Below, one piece after another: positions 35,737-44,848 of a stretch of DNA of 64,000 nt. Below the pieces are notes generated by a model. That model searched no databases. It had not been told where the DNA came from and was given only the letters and a program-made list of their open reading frames with translations. Origin of the DNA: Amycolatopsis sulphurea. Its GTDB lineage: Bacteria > Actinomycetota > Actinomycetes > Mycobacteriales > Pseudonocardiaceae. The position numbers and the translations under genes were made by a program. The DNA lies in NCBI RefSeq assembly GCF_002564045.1, contig NZ_PDJK01000001.1:434001-498000 (forward strand), read 5' to 3'. Within the stretch, counting starts at the first letter, position 1. Each line of letters starts with the position of its first letter.

Positions 35737-36105
35737 ATGGCGGGAATTCGCAGAATGAGCCTGGACAGCCCGGAAGAGGTGCGGCCTTTCCAGGATGACC
35801 GAGGCCAGCTGGAGATGGTCAACCTCGACGAAGGCGCGGTGGCGCGCGCTACGTTCAGGCCCGGCTGGCAGTGGTCCAAACATGTGAAGCCGATCGCGGG
35901 AACCGAGAGCTGTGAGGTGCCTCACCGGGGCTACGTCATTTCTGGGTCCATGACCGTCAGGATGAACGACGGGGAGGAAGCCACGTTCGGGGCCGGCGAT
36001 TTCATGCTCATCCCGCCAGGACACGACGGATGGGTCGTGGGCGACGAGCCGTGCGTGGTGATCGACTGGCAAGGCATGACCGACTACGCCAAGCAAAAGG
36101 CTTAA
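35737..36105 (+). CDS. Cupin-domain protein
   Basis: A 122-residue single-domain cupin. Motif 1 is partly kept (WSKHVKPIAGTESCEVPHRG, YVISGSMTV), motif 2 reads FGAGDFMLIPPGHDGWVVG with one His of the usual metal set. Similar proteins act as small-molecule sensors or isomerases. ATG at 35737 follows AAGGAGG. A clean hairpin terminator follows at 36119. Confidence 0.85.
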   Translation: MAGIRRMSLDSPEEVRPFQDDRGQLEMVNLDEGAVARATFRPGWQWSKHVKPIAGTESCEVPHRGYVISGSMTVRMNDGEEATFGAGDFMLIPPGHDGWVVGDEPCVVIDWQGMTDYAKQKA

Positions 36106-36118
36106 ACAGGTAAACCCC

Positions 36119-36157
36119 GAGGCGACCGAGCGGCAGGTATTTCCGTTCGGTCGCCTC
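36119..36157 (+). terminator. Hairpin terminator after the cupin gene
   Basis: GAGGCGACCGA and TCGGTCGCCTC pair perfectly over an AT-containing loop, 14 bp after the stop codon. No T-run follows, usual for actinomycete terminators. Confidence 0.75.
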
Positions 36158-36225
36158 ACCGCCCGATCTTGCGATGTGGATGGGGCATCTGCCCCCTTGA
36201 GGTTCCCCTTGGATCGGTGTCCATC

Positions 36226-36330
36226 ATGCCTGTTCGGAAACCTCGGTCGTGCACGGCCGAATACAAGGACGAGGCGCATCGCGTGATCGATGCCGGCCGC
36301 GCCATTGCCGAGGCCGGCCAGGGGTTCCAC
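36226..36330 (+). pseudogene. IS3-family OrfA transposase remnant
   Basis: ATG at 36226 begins MPVRKPRSCTAEYKDEAHRV, IDAGRAIAEAG, the first 30 residues of an IS3-type OrfA helix-turn-helix protein (usual form KPRxYxxEYKDEAVKLV). One codon is lost and homology ends after that. The preceding GAGGTTCCCCTTGGATCGGT may be the old terminal repeat. A fragment only. Confidence 0.55.
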
Positions 36331-36646
36331 GGCCGAGCCCGAGAGCGATACGGGTCCCAGCGAGCCATCGCGTCACAGCGTGTGGCGAGGGTGCGTGGCT
36401 CGAACTGGCGTGCCGTCTGCTGCACGGTTGGGGTTTGATGAGGTTTGCCACCGCCGCGCCCGGCTTGCGTCCCGGAGACCGGAATGCCCGCTCTGCACCG
36501 GGACCGGGCCGATCCTGTCAGCCTGCAGAACACCGGCGCTCGCCCAACCGGGCCAGGCAATGTCTGGCCCGGCATGTCCCGCCCGGGCGGGACCGTGCGA
36601 GGTGCTCGGATACGCCGGTCGGCTGGCTATACCCGGGATACCGAAG
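36331..36646. other. Intergenic region, no gene seen
   Basis: Between the IS3 and RraA remnants. Frames on both strands have no ribosome-binding sites or recognisable protein. Confidence 0.4.
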
Positions 36647-36955
36647 TCAGCCGGTGAACCCAGCGGCCCGGAGCGCGGCATCGATCCGGACGCGGTGGTC
36701 GGCTTCCCATTGGCCGAGGGTCTGCGCTGCTTCCTTTGCCAGCTTCGCGAGGGCGTCGGCGAGCACCTGGTCCGAGCCGGCGGCGGGGACGACGACCACG
36801 CCTTCCTCGTCGGCCACGACGACGTCGCCGGGGGATACCGTGACCCCGGCGCAGTGGACGGGTTCGCCCAATGCGGTGGCGGCGGCCTTGGCGCCGGGGA
36901 TCGGGATCACGCCACGCGCGAACACGGGGAAGCCCAGGTCGCGGACTTCGGCGTT
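36647..36955 (-). pseudogene. RraA/HMG-aldolase-like C-terminal remnant
   Basis: About 100 codons read NAEVRDLGFPVFARGVIPIP, VHCAGVTVSPGDVVVADEEG, VVVVPA, the C-terminal half of the RraA-like/4-hydroxy-4-methyl-2-oxoglutarate aldolase family (a pyruvate-releasing lyase with metal site). The N-terminal half, with the GDVVVxD and catalytic Arg regions, is missing; upstream codons are Arg/Pro-rich shadow. So a truncated gene. Confidence 0.75.
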
Positions 36956-37503
36956 CGTGGTGGATCCGTGGCGACCGTGCGGGGCTTGGGGTGGTTCGAG
37001 CGGGGCCGGTGCGGTCCGGGGCGTGGGCTCGTGGCGTTCCGGGTAGCGAGGACGGCCGTGTCCGGTGCGGACTTCACTCTGCGTGGTCGCTCTGATGGGT
37101 GAACAGCGGGAAGTCGCGCCGGCTCCCGGGTGGTGACGTCTCGTGGTTGTTCCGGTCCGGCCGTCCCGCGGGGGCAGGGCCGGCAATAGCGGCCGTACGT
37201 GCGGATGAACGTGCAGATTCCCGGGATTGTGCAGGTGCCGGAGTGAATGCAGAACGCGGTGATCGGTGATCCGGGCGCCTGAGGTCCCTCGTCCGAGTGA
37301 TTGCGGGGAGTAGTGGGGCGCGTCACTCGAACCGCTGGGCGACGGTGAAATACCGCTCGGCGCGACACTGCGGGTACGCCCTCTTCGTAACGCAGCGTTC
37401 CGGCCAGGATGTGGCTACCGGCATCGCCGGAGTACCGAAAGGCGTGGCCCCCTGCGGACACAGGGGGCCACGGAGTCCTTGAACCTGCCTGGAAGACGAG
37501 GAA
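36956..37503. other. Intergenic region with a hairpin
   Basis: No gene supported. At 37444-37471 GTGGCCCCCTG and CAGGGGGCCAC form a perfect GC-rich hairpin 33 bp before the next gene, a terminator or leader structure. Confidence 0.5.
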
Positions 37504-37908
37504 ATGGACCTCATGAGTGTACCGTCGCCGATCCTGGAGAAGCCAGACCGCAGCCGCCGCGTCAGTGTGGTCGTGGACCGGTTGCCCGCCGTGCCGGAGC
37601 GGCGGATCGCCAGCCGCGAGGAGATGATCGAGGCCGGCGCCCGGGTGCTGGCCCGGCGTGGCCGGGGACGGCACCGCAAACCGGACACCCGGGAATCGTG
37701 GCCGCAGTTGCTCGCCGGGGTGATCTCGGCGTGGGCGCCGACCCTGCGGGTGTGCCTGCTGCTCGTTGTCGGCGGCACCGTGCTTGCCGGGGTCGCGCTG
37801 GTGGCGAGCCCGCAGATCGGCGTCGCGGTGGGCACGTTCGTCGCGATCGCCAGCCTGGTTGGCGCCGTCGCGATCCGCCCGCGGCGGACTTCCTCCCACC
37901 GCTACTGA
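37504..37908 (+). CDS. Small membrane protein
   Basis: A 134-residue protein: basic cytoplasmic N-terminal 70 residues (REEMIEAGARVLARRGRGRH), then two transmembrane helices (LRVCLLLVVGGTVLAGVALV and VGTFVAIASLVGAVAI). ATG at 37504 follows GGAAGACGAGGA; ATG 37513 is possible. The pattern recalls small Spd-like or phage-type membrane proteins. Function unknown. Confidence 0.65.
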   Translation: MDLMSVPSPILEKPDRSRRVSVVVDRLPAVPERRIASREEMIEAGARVLARRGRGRHRKPDTRESWPQLLAGVISAWAPTLRVCLLLVVGGTVLAGVALVASPQIGVAVGTFVAIASLVGAVAIRPRRTSSHRY

Positions 37909-38170
37909 CCTGCCGAGGGCCGGGGCACGGGGTGAAAACCTCGTGCCCCGGCCCGGCTGCGCGGACGTCGAGGCCGGCGATAGGCCGCCTCGTGGGTGAG
38001 CCGGGTGTGGTGCGGTTGAGGTGGGTCGGCGTGCCCGTGTCGACGTGGGGGATTCGGGCACGGGGCGTGGGTTGGGAGTTCGAGGTACGGAAGCCACATT
38101 GCTGGGCCTGGCCAGCAGGTGGGCGGCTGTGATCGAGGCGCGCGAAGGGCGCGGATTCCCGCCGGGGGCG

Positions 38171-38992
38171 TTAGGAGCCCCCCGTGTCCGGGGCTTCGGT
38201 GGCTGGTGAGCCGGAGTGCATTTCCCACGGTGGGCGGGACAGTGCGTGCCCGGTCTCCAGGAGTGACTTCAGGTTCGCGCACACCCCGGGCCAGGCGGCC
38301 GTGGCGGTCGCCAGGTCGTGCTCGGGGAGGTTCGTGTGGGTGACGGTCAGTTCGACGATCTCGTGGTACGGCTTGATCTCGAAGGTGACTTCCGGTGCTC
38401 CGGCCGGGGGGAGCGGGCCGGGCCGGGGGAGGGTCAGTGCGAGGCGGTGCGGCGGGAGTGCGTCCAGGACGGTGCCGGTGATGCCGGGGTGGCCGTCGGT
38501 GGGGAGGTGGTGCCACGGGGAGCCTGGCCGCCAGTCGGAAACGTTGCGGTGGCCCCAGAAACGGGCGGTCAGGTCGGCATCGGTCAGGGCGTGCCAGACT
38601 TGGTGCGGGCTGGTTTCCAGATAGGTGACATACCGGTAGACGGGGCGGGGGCGTTCGGCGCGCTCCTTGATCGTGCCGAGGGCGCGCAGCCGGGGGCGTT
38701 CGAATCGGTGGATCCAGCGTTCCTGGATGTCCCACAGTGGCACGGGATTCAGGTAGTGCAGCTTCTCCCGGCCCCGGCGGACGGTGCTGATCAGGGTGGC
38801 GGCTTCGAGCACGCCCAGATGCTGGGTCGCCGACTGCCGGGTCATCCGCAGTGGTTCGCACAGTTCGCCCAGGGTCTGCCCGGTGCGCTCGCGCAGCCGG
38901 TCCAGCAGGGCGCGGCGCGTCGGGTCGGCCAGCGCCTTGAACACCGCATCCTCGACGTCCACTTCATTCACTATGCAGGTATCCGGCTGCAT
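38171..38992 (-). CDS. ArsR regulator fused to SRPBCC (AHSA1-like) domain
   Basis: 273 residues. The first 95 are an ArsR winged helix (AVFKALADPTRRALLDRLRE, MTRQSATQHLGVLEAATLIS). Residues 110-250 form an SRPBCC/AHSA1 fold (VTYLETSPHQVWHALTDADL, FEIKPYHEIVELTVTH) that can hold a hydrophobic ligand. Fusions of this kind are known among actinobacteria; ligand and targets are unknown. The ATG at 38992 lacks a ribosome-binding site and TTGACT stands just before it, so a GTG at 38971 or leaderless start is possible. Confidence 0.85.
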   Translation of the reverse strand: MQPDTCIVNEVDVEDAVFKALADPTRRALLDRLRERTGQTLGELCEPLRMTRQSATQHLGVLEAATLISTVRRGREKLHYLNPVPLWDIQERWIHRFERPRLRALGTIKERAERPRPVYRYVTYLETSPHQVWHALTDADLTARFWGHRNVSDWRPGSPWHHLPTDGHPGITGTVLDALPPHRLALTLPRPGPLPPAGAPEVTFEIKPYHEIVELTVTHTNLPEHDLATATAAWPGVCANLKSLLETGHALSRPPWEMHSGSPATEAPDTGGS

Positions 38993-39215
38993 GAGTCAAC
39001 CAGGGTGGAATCAGGCGCTTGACTTAATCCGGGTGGGTTGGTTGCCTGGATGCCCGGCCGGAGCACGCAGGGGGTGCGACGGGGTATCGCGCCGGTGGGC
39101 ATCGCCGGTCAGGGTGTCCGAAGTGGACGCACGCGTGTCCGATGTGGTCGGGGGCGGTAGATTTCCGTACCGGGGAAGGTGCCGTGCGGGGCGGCGGGAG
39201 AGTGAGGTGGCGGGT

Positions 39216-39860
39216 ATGAGCGGGAAGAGCGTTCGGGCGGATCGGGCGAGCGCGACCCGAGAGGCCATTCTCGTGACCGCCGAGCGGTTGTACGCCGAGC
39301 ACGGTGTGCACGCGGTGTCCAACCGGCAGATCAGCGACGCGGCGGGACAGGGCAACAATACCGCGGTCGGCTATCATTTCGGCACGAAGACCGATCTGGT
39401 CCGGGCGATCGTCCGCAAGCATGCGGCGCCGATGGAGCGGCTGCGGGCCGATCTGCTGGTCCGCGCCGAGGGCTCCGGCGAGATCCGCGACTGGGTCGCC
39501 TGCCTGGTCCGCCCCTCCACCGCGCACCTCGACGAGCTGGGCAGCCCCACCTGGTACGCGCGGTTCATCGCGCAGGTGACCACCGATCCGGCGCTGCGGG
39601 AGATCCTGGTCGGGGAATCGATGACCTCGCAGGTGATGATCCGGGTGATCGAGGGGCTCAACCGGTGCCTGCCCGCACTGCCCGCGCCGATCCGGGTGGA
39701 ACGCGGCGAGATGTCCCGGCACCTGATGATCCACGTGCCCGCCGAACGCGAGCGCGCGCTCGCCGAGGGTACCCCGACCCCGCGCGCCACCTGGCAGGAC
39801 GCGGCGGACGGGCTGATCGACGTGATCGCCGGGATGTGGACGGCGCCGGTCTCGGCCTGA
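39216..39860 (+). CDS. TetR-family regulator
   Basis: A 214-residue TetR repressor. The DNA-binding helices read REAILVTAERLYAEHGVHAV, NRQISDAAGQGNNTAVGYHF and KTDLVRAIV (residues 15-65). The C-terminal two-thirds is the variable ligand and dimer domain. ATG at 39216 follows GTGAGGTGG. No obvious target pairs with it; the ArsR gene diverges on the left. Confidence 0.9.
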   Translation: MSGKSVRADRASATREAILVTAERLYAEHGVHAVSNRQISDAAGQGNNTAVGYHFGTKTDLVRAIVRKHAAPMERLRADLLVRAEGSGEIRDWVACLVRPSTAHLDELGSPTWYARFIAQVTTDPALREILVGESMTSQVMIRVIEGLNRCLPALPAPIRVERGEMSRHLMIHVPAERERALAEGTPTPRATWQDAADGLIDVIAGMWTAPVSA

Positions 39861-40308
39861 ACCCCGGGCGAGTGCGGGGCACGGCGGTGGGCGTGGCGGG
39901 TTCGGCGCGGTGCCGGAGATTCCGGTATTGCCGGGCAACGAGGGTTTCCGGCCGGTGAAGACGGATTCCTGGTCCGGTGGAGCGGGTTTCCTTGTGCGGG
40001 AACAGTTCTCCGAGCTTCGCGGACGGTCGTGGTGATACGGGGACCGGGTCGCGGGGTGGGCCGTTGATCCATGCGGGATGCGTTGCCGGGGTGCTCCTGC
40101 CCGGCTGAACGGGTGTCGTTGCGGAAATACCGGTTCCCGCCGGGGGTGCGTCGACGGCTTCCGTGCCGGGTTCCCGCAAGTCGGTGGCTGACCTCCGGGG
40201 CAGGTCGTGACCATGCCCGGCGAGCTTTCCGGCGGCGATCTGCGGGTAGTACGGTTGGCCGGGCAACGGAAATCCCGCGTGGACTCGGTGCGGACGGGAA
40301 GGACGATC
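39861..40308. other. Intergenic region, no gene seen
   Basis: About 450 bp before fgd. Frames on both strands look like shadows. The fgd promoter should lie at the right end. Confidence 0.45.
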
Positions 40309-41313
40309 GTGGAGCTGAAGGTCGGGTACAAGGCGTCGGCGGAGCAGTTCGGGCCGCGAGCGCTGGTGGAGTTCGCGGTCCGGGCCGAGGAGCTGGGGCT
40401 GGACTCGGTGTGGGTCTCGGACCATTTTCTGCCGTGGCGGCACGACGGCGGGCACGCGCCGTGGGCGCTGGCCTGGATGCCCGCGGTGGCCGAGCGGACC
40501 AGCCGGGTGCAGATCGGCACCAGCGTGCTCACGCCCACCTTCCGGTACAACCCGGCGGTGATCGCGCAGGCGTTCGCCACCATGGCGCTGCTGTCCGGGG
40601 ACCGGGTGGTCCTCGGCGCGGGCACCGGCGAGGCACTGAACGAGATCGCCGTGTCCGGCCGGGAATGGCCCGAGTTCAGGGAGCGGTTCGCGCGGCTGCG
40701 CGAGTCGATCCGGCTCATGCGCGCGCTGTGGACTCAGGAGAGCGTCGACTTCCAGGGCGACTACTACCAGCTGGTCAACGCGCGGATCTACGACCGCCCG
40801 GAGCGCCCGGTGCCGGTCTACGTCGCGGCGGGCGGCCCAGTCGTCGCCAAGTACGCCGGCCGGGCGGGTGACGGGATGATCTGCACCTCCGGCAAGGGGA
40901 TGGACCTCTACACCGGGAAACTGATGCCGGCCATGGCCGAGGGCGCCGCCGCCGCGAAGCGCGACGCGGCCGGGGTGGACCGGATGATCGAGATCAAGAT
41001 GTCCTATGACCGCGATCCCCGGCAGGCACTGGAGAACACCCGCTTCTGGGCGCCGCTCTCCCTGACCGCGGAGCAGAAGCACACGGTCTCCTCGGCCGAG
41101 GAGATGGAACGCCTCGCCGACGAGCTGCCGCTGGAGCAGGTCGCGAAGCGCTGGATCGTGACCTCGGACCCGGACGAGGCGGTCGCGCAGATCAAGCCGT
41201 ACCTGGACGCGGGGCTGAACCACCTGGTCTTCCACGGGCCGGGCGGCGACCAGGAACGCTACCTGGCCCAGTTCGCCGAGGACGTGCTGCCGAAACTGCG
41301 CGCGCTCGGCTGA
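40309..41313 (+). CDS. fgd: F420-dependent glucose-6-phosphate dehydrogenase
   Basis: Oxidises glucose-6-phosphate to 6-phosphogluconolactone while reducing coenzyme F420, supplying F420H2 for LLM enzymes such as that at 18535. The 334-residue sequence follows mycobacterial Fgd throughout: [31 protein letters not shown] with the active-site His and Trp, TGEALNEIA with Glu, and [18 protein letters not shown] binding phosphate. GTG at 40309 follows GGGAAGGA. Single gene, ended by the palindrome at 41401. Confidence 0.95.
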   Translation: MELKVGYKASAEQFGPRALVEFAVRAEELGLDSVWVSDHFLPWRHDGGHAPWALAWMPAVAERTSRVQIGTSVLTPTFRYNPAVIAQAFATMALLSGDRVVLGAGTGEALNEIAVSGREWPEFRERFARLRESIRLMRALWTQESVDFQGDYYQLVNARIYDRPERPVPVYVAAGGPVVAKYAGRAGDGMICTSGKGMDLYTGKLMPAMAEGAAAAKRDAAGVDRMIEIKMSYDRDPRQALENTRFWAPLSLTAEQKHTVSSAEEMERLADELPLEQVAKRWIVTSDPDEAVAQIKPYLDAGLNHLVFHGPGGDQERYLAQFAEDVLPKLRALG

Positions 41314-41400
41314 TCCCGGCCGTACCCGGACTGTATCCTTTGTGGACAGTGGTGCCTCTGATGTGGACGGTCGTGGGTGCCGTGGTTCGCCGGCGCCGGG

Positions 41401-41462
41401 CTGTGAAGGGCGGTGAAGGGGCCCTTCACGGACTCTGAGTCCGTGAAGGGCCCCTTCACAGC
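41401..41462. repeat. Double-palindrome repeat (GTGAAGGG family)
   Basis: A perfect arm pair at 41413-41462 preceded by a partial third arm (CTGTGAAGGG). It lies between convergent genes (fgd and ABC-F), a place for a two-way terminator. Confidence 0.85.
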
Positions 41463-41541
41463 GCCGCCGGTGTCGTCGTGGTCCGTCCAGCCGGCAGAGA
41501 CCGCTGGGGGTCTGTGCCGTTCCGGCCCAGGACACCGCTTC

Positions 41542-43161
41542 TCACCGCGCCCGCGCCACCCGCGCCTCGTCCCACACCGGGTCCGGGGTTTCGCGGACGA
41601 CGCCGTCGGCGCCGAAGACCAGGTAGCGGTCGAAGGTGCGGGCGAACCAGCGGTCGTGCGTGACCGCGAGGACCGTCCCCTCGTAGGACTCCAGGCTGTC
41701 CTGCAAGGCTTCCGCGGATTCCAGGTCCAGGTTGTCGGTCGGCTCGTCCAGCAGCAGCGCGGTGCTGCCGGCCAGCTCCAGCCGCAGGATCTGGAACCGG
41801 GCCTGCTGACCGCCGGAGAGCTGGTCGAAGTGCTGCTCGCCCTGACGTTCCAGCTCGTAGCGGCGGAGCGCGGCCATCGCCGCGCCGCGGTCCTTCGCGT
41901 GTTCGGTCCACAGGATGTCGATGAGCGGACGGCCGGACAGCTCGGGATGGGCGTGGGTCTGCGCGAAATGGCCGGGCACCACCCGCGCCCCGGCCTGCCA
42001 CCGCCCGGTGTGCGCCACCTCCGCCCCGGCCAGCAGCCGGAGGAAATGCGATTTGCCGGAGCCGTTCGACCCGAGCACCGCGACCCGTTCGCCGAAGAAG
42101 ATCTCCAGCGAGAACGGCTTCATCAGCCCGGTGAGCTCCAGATCCGTGCAGGTGAACGCCCGCACGCCGGTCCGGCCGCCGCGCAGCCGCATGCGGATGT
42201 CCTGGCGCCGCGGCGGTTCCGGCGGCGGACCGGCCTCCTCGAACTTCCGCAGCCGGGTCTTCGCGGCCTTGTACCGGGAGGCCATCTCGTCGCTGCGCGC
42301 GGCGTACTGCTGCATGTCCCGCACGAGGCGTTTGAGCTGGGCGTACTTCTCGTCCCAGCGCCGTTTGACCTCCTCGTAGCGGGCGAACCGCTCGCGGCGC
42401 GCTTCGTGGTAGGTGGCGAAACCGCCGCCGTGCACCCAGGCGTCGCTGCCCGCCGGGCCGGGTTCCACGCTCACGATCTTCTCCGCGGTCCGCGCGAGCA
42501 GCTCACGGTCGTGGGAGACGAACAGGACCGTCTTGCGGGTCTCCCGCAAGCGCTCTTCCAGCCAGCGTTTCCCGGGCACGTCGAGGTAGTTGTCCGGCTC
42601 GTCGAGCAGCAGGACTTCGTCCGGGCCGCGCAGCAGGGCTTCGAGGACCAGCCGTTTCTGCTCGCCGCCGCTGAGCGTCCGGACGAGACGGCCGCGGGCG
42701 CGGTCGTACGGGATGCCGAGCGCGGCTGTGGTGCAGACGTCCCAGAGCGTCTCGAACTCGTACCCGCGTGCCTCGCTCCAATCGGCCAGGGCTTGCGCGT
42801 ACTTCATCTGGGCGGCTTCGCCGTCGACGGTCAAGATCGCCTCTTCGGCGGTCTCCACCGCCTCGGCGGCCTGTCGGACGCGCTGGGGCGCAACGGAAAC
42901 CAGCAGGTCATGCACCGTGCGCTCGTCTCGCACGGAACCGACGAACTGCGCCATCACGCCGAGGCCGCCGGACACCGTGACCGCTCCACCATCCGGCCGC
43001 AACTCACCGGAGAGCAACCGGAGCAGCGTGGTCTTCCCGGCGCCGTTCGGCCCGGCCAGCGCGACGATCGAGCCCTCCCCGACCCGGAACGAGACGTCGT
43101 CGAGCAGGGTCCGGCCGTCGGGCAGGCAGTAGCCGAGGTGCGCGGCTTCGAGATGGCCCAT
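41542..43161 (-). CDS. ABC-F family ATPase
   Basis: A 539-residue cytoplasmic protein with two ATPase domains and no membrane part. Domain 1: Walker A GPNGAGKTT, signature LSGGEQKR, Walker B VLLLDEPDNYLD. Domain 2: GSNGSGKSHF, LSGGQQAR, ALLLDEPTDNLD. The linker between them (residues about 245-300) is charged and helical (RYEEVKRRWDEKYAQLKRLV), as in ABC-F factors that act on the ribosome E site. Antibiotic resistance or translation rescue are the known roles; which applies cannot be told. Confidence 0.92.
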   Translation of the reverse strand: MGHLEAAHLGYCLPDGRTLLDDVSFRVGEGSIVALAGPNGAGKTTLLRLLSGELRPDGGAVTVSGGLGVMAQFVGSVRDERTVHDLLVSVAPQRVRQAAEAVETAEEAILTVDGEAAQMKYAQALADWSEARGYEFETLWDVCTTAALGIPYDRARGRLVRTLSGGEQKRLVLEALLRGPDEVLLLDEPDNYLDVPGKRWLEERLRETRKTVLFVSHDRELLARTAEKIVSVEPGPAGSDAWVHGGGFATYHEARRERFARYEEVKRRWDEKYAQLKRLVRDMQQYAARSDEMASRYKAAKTRLRKFEEAGPPPEPPRRQDIRMRLRGGRTGVRAFTCTDLELTGLMKPFSLEIFFGERVAVLGSNGSGKSHFLRLLAGAEVAHTGRWQAGARVVPGHFAQTHAHPELSGRPLIDILWTEHAKDRGAAMAALRRYELERQGEQHFDQLSGGQQARFQILRLELAGSTALLLDEPTDNLDLESAEALQDSLESYEGTVLAVTHDRWFARTFDRYLVFGADGVVRETPDPVWDEARVARAR

Positions 43162-43333
43162 GGGTGGGACCCTACTGCGCGCGCCCCGGGGCTCGCCTCG
43201 GATTTTCCGCCCCGCCCGCGTCGCGACGGGTGATCATGAATCGCCCGATCGAGTGGTACCGGACGATCTTGCTGCGCTCGCCCGGTTTTCAGTCGACTCT
43301 GGAGGTTCATGAGACGGCCGGGGAGGGACGTCG

Positions 43334-44170
43334 ATGACACTGCGTGTGGAGTTCACTCGGGAGGACCTGCGGCGGGTCCGGTTCGCCGATGCCGCGGACC
43401 CCATGTGGGAGCTGGTGTTCAGCCTGTTCCTGGCGCGTTCGGCGGTGGGACGGCCGGGCGCCGGCGGGCAGCGCGAGCGCCGGGGGTGGAGTGCGGTGGT
43501 GCAGCACGCGATCGAACAGCTGCACTCGGTGCTGCCGGGGGCCGGGCGGGTTCCGGATGTCGACATGGCGGCCCGGGCCGGATGCGCGGCGCCGGTGTGC
43601 CCCGGCCGGCGCGGGGCGTTCCCGGACTGCGTGCCCGGCTGGATGTGCGGGCCGGCGGCGGAGCTCGGTGCGGCCGGGGAACTGCTTGCGGCGTATGGGG
43701 TCCTGCTGGTCCCGGATCAGATCCGGGCGGTCGAGCCGGTGGGGCGTCGCGGGGCCGTCGCCGCGCTCGCCAGGGTGCCGGGCGTGCTCGGCTGGGAGGG
43801 GGACGCGCTGCTGGTCGAGTATCCCGGGGACCGGACCGTGCACCTGAACGGGCGAGGCCTGACGCTGCTGCCCGCGGCCTGCGGCGGGGGCGATCCGGTC
43901 ACCTGGACGGAGCCGGCCCCGGAGCAGGCGGCTCCGGCCGATCACCTGGTCGCGCTGCTGGGGCGCACCCGCGCGGAATGCCTCCGCCAGCTCGGCACGC
44001 CGTGCACGACGACCGTGCTGGCCGCCCGGATGGCCACCACGGTCGGCGTCGCGAGCAGGCAGGCCGCGGTGCTGTGTGAAGCGGGCCTGATCCGCAGCAG
44101 CCGCCGTGGGCCGGCGGTCGTGCACCGGATCACGCCGCTGGGGTCGGCGTTGCTGGCCGGGCCGGGTTAG
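43334..44170 (+). CDS. Winged-helix DNA-binding protein, unknown target
   Basis: A 278-residue protein with an actinobacterial ArsR-like layout: REDLRRVRFADAADPMWELV at the N-terminus is shared by many such regulators, while the C-terminal 80 residues (LVALLGRTRAECLRQLGTP, CTTTVLAARMATTVGVASRQ) form the winged helix with the wing IRSSRRGPAVVHRITPLG. ATG at 43334 follows GGGGAGGGA. Cysteines cluster at residues 78-106 (CAAPVC, CVPGWMC), a possible metal site. Confidence 0.75.
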   Translation: MTLRVEFTREDLRRVRFADAADPMWELVFSLFLARSAVGRPGAGGQRERRGWSAVVQHAIEQLHSVLPGAGRVPDVDMAARAGCAAPVCPGRRGAFPDCVPGWMCGPAAELGAAGELLAAYGVLLVPDQIRAVEPVGRRGAVAALARVPGVLGWEGDALLVEYPGDRTVHLNGRGLTLLPAACGGGDPVTWTEPAPEQAAPADHLVALLGRTRAECLRQLGTPCTTTVLAARMATTVGVASRQAAVLCEAGLIRSSRRGPAVVHRITPLGSALLAGPG

Positions 44171-44309
44171 ACCGAGCGGGAGGACTTCGGTTCGTGACGG
44201 ACGTGCGTCGGTGGCGGGTGCTGCGGCGTTCCGGTGCGGTTGTTTCGGCGGGTGCTGCGGTCCTGTTCTGCCGCCCGTCCGTGAAGGCCACCTTCACGGA
44301 CTCAGAGTC

Positions 44310-44451
44310 CAGGGTGTCGGCAAAGTCGGTGTGAGGGCCTTGCGCAGACGGCGTAGGTCCGTGAAGGTCCGTGAAGGGCCCCTTCACAGACCCGGGACAG
44401 GTCTGGCGCACACCACGAGGTGGTCGCGCATCTCGAGCACCTCCGCTTCGC
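44310..44451 (-). mobile_element. MITE-like element, copy D (truncated)
   Basis: Reverse-oriented copy retaining the right terminal repeat (CAGGGTGTCGGCAAAGTCGG from 44310), the palindrome and the block complementary to GCGACCACCTCGTGGTGTGC. Homology ends near 44451, so the left 110 bp and left terminus are missing. It abuts, on the left, half of a variant palindrome (GTGAAGGCCACCTTCACGGA, 44281-44300) whose second arm is gone. Confidence 0.78.
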
Positions 44452-44452
44452 C

Positions 44453-44646
44453 CGTACCATGGTCACCGCGAAGTTCCGGCGCATGGTCAGGGTCAGCAGG
44501 TCCTCGCCGGACACGGTTACGTCGCCGTCGCGGAGTTCTGAAGGAAACATCGCTTCGGCGCAGGCCTCGTAACGTTCGCGCATGCCGGGCGCGGCGTCGC
44601 GGGTGCGTTTGGCGACCTTGCAGCCGACGTTCTCCGCGACGTACCA
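44453..44646 (-). pseudogene. Unrecognised gene fragment cut by MITE copy D
   Basis: Minus-strand frame reading WYVAENVGCKVAKRTRDAAP, RERYEACAEAMFPSELRDGD, LLTLTMRRNFAVTMVR up to the element edge. It looks like coding sequence of an unknown family that was interrupted or truncated where the element begins. No start assigned. Confidence 0.45.
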
Positions 44647-44848
44647 GCACCTACGAAACCGGACACCGCGCGACCGACGACGACACCACCGACCGTCAGG
44701 TAGCCTGACACCGCCTCACCGACCCTGTCCGTCAGAACGGGTCAGGCCCAGATCGTGTTGCGTGATCCGGTCTGGAGTCTGGCACCGCGCATTGTCGTTC
44801 CGCTCGGCCGGGCTGCTTTCCCCTGCCGAGTGGAAGGCCGGAGTTACT

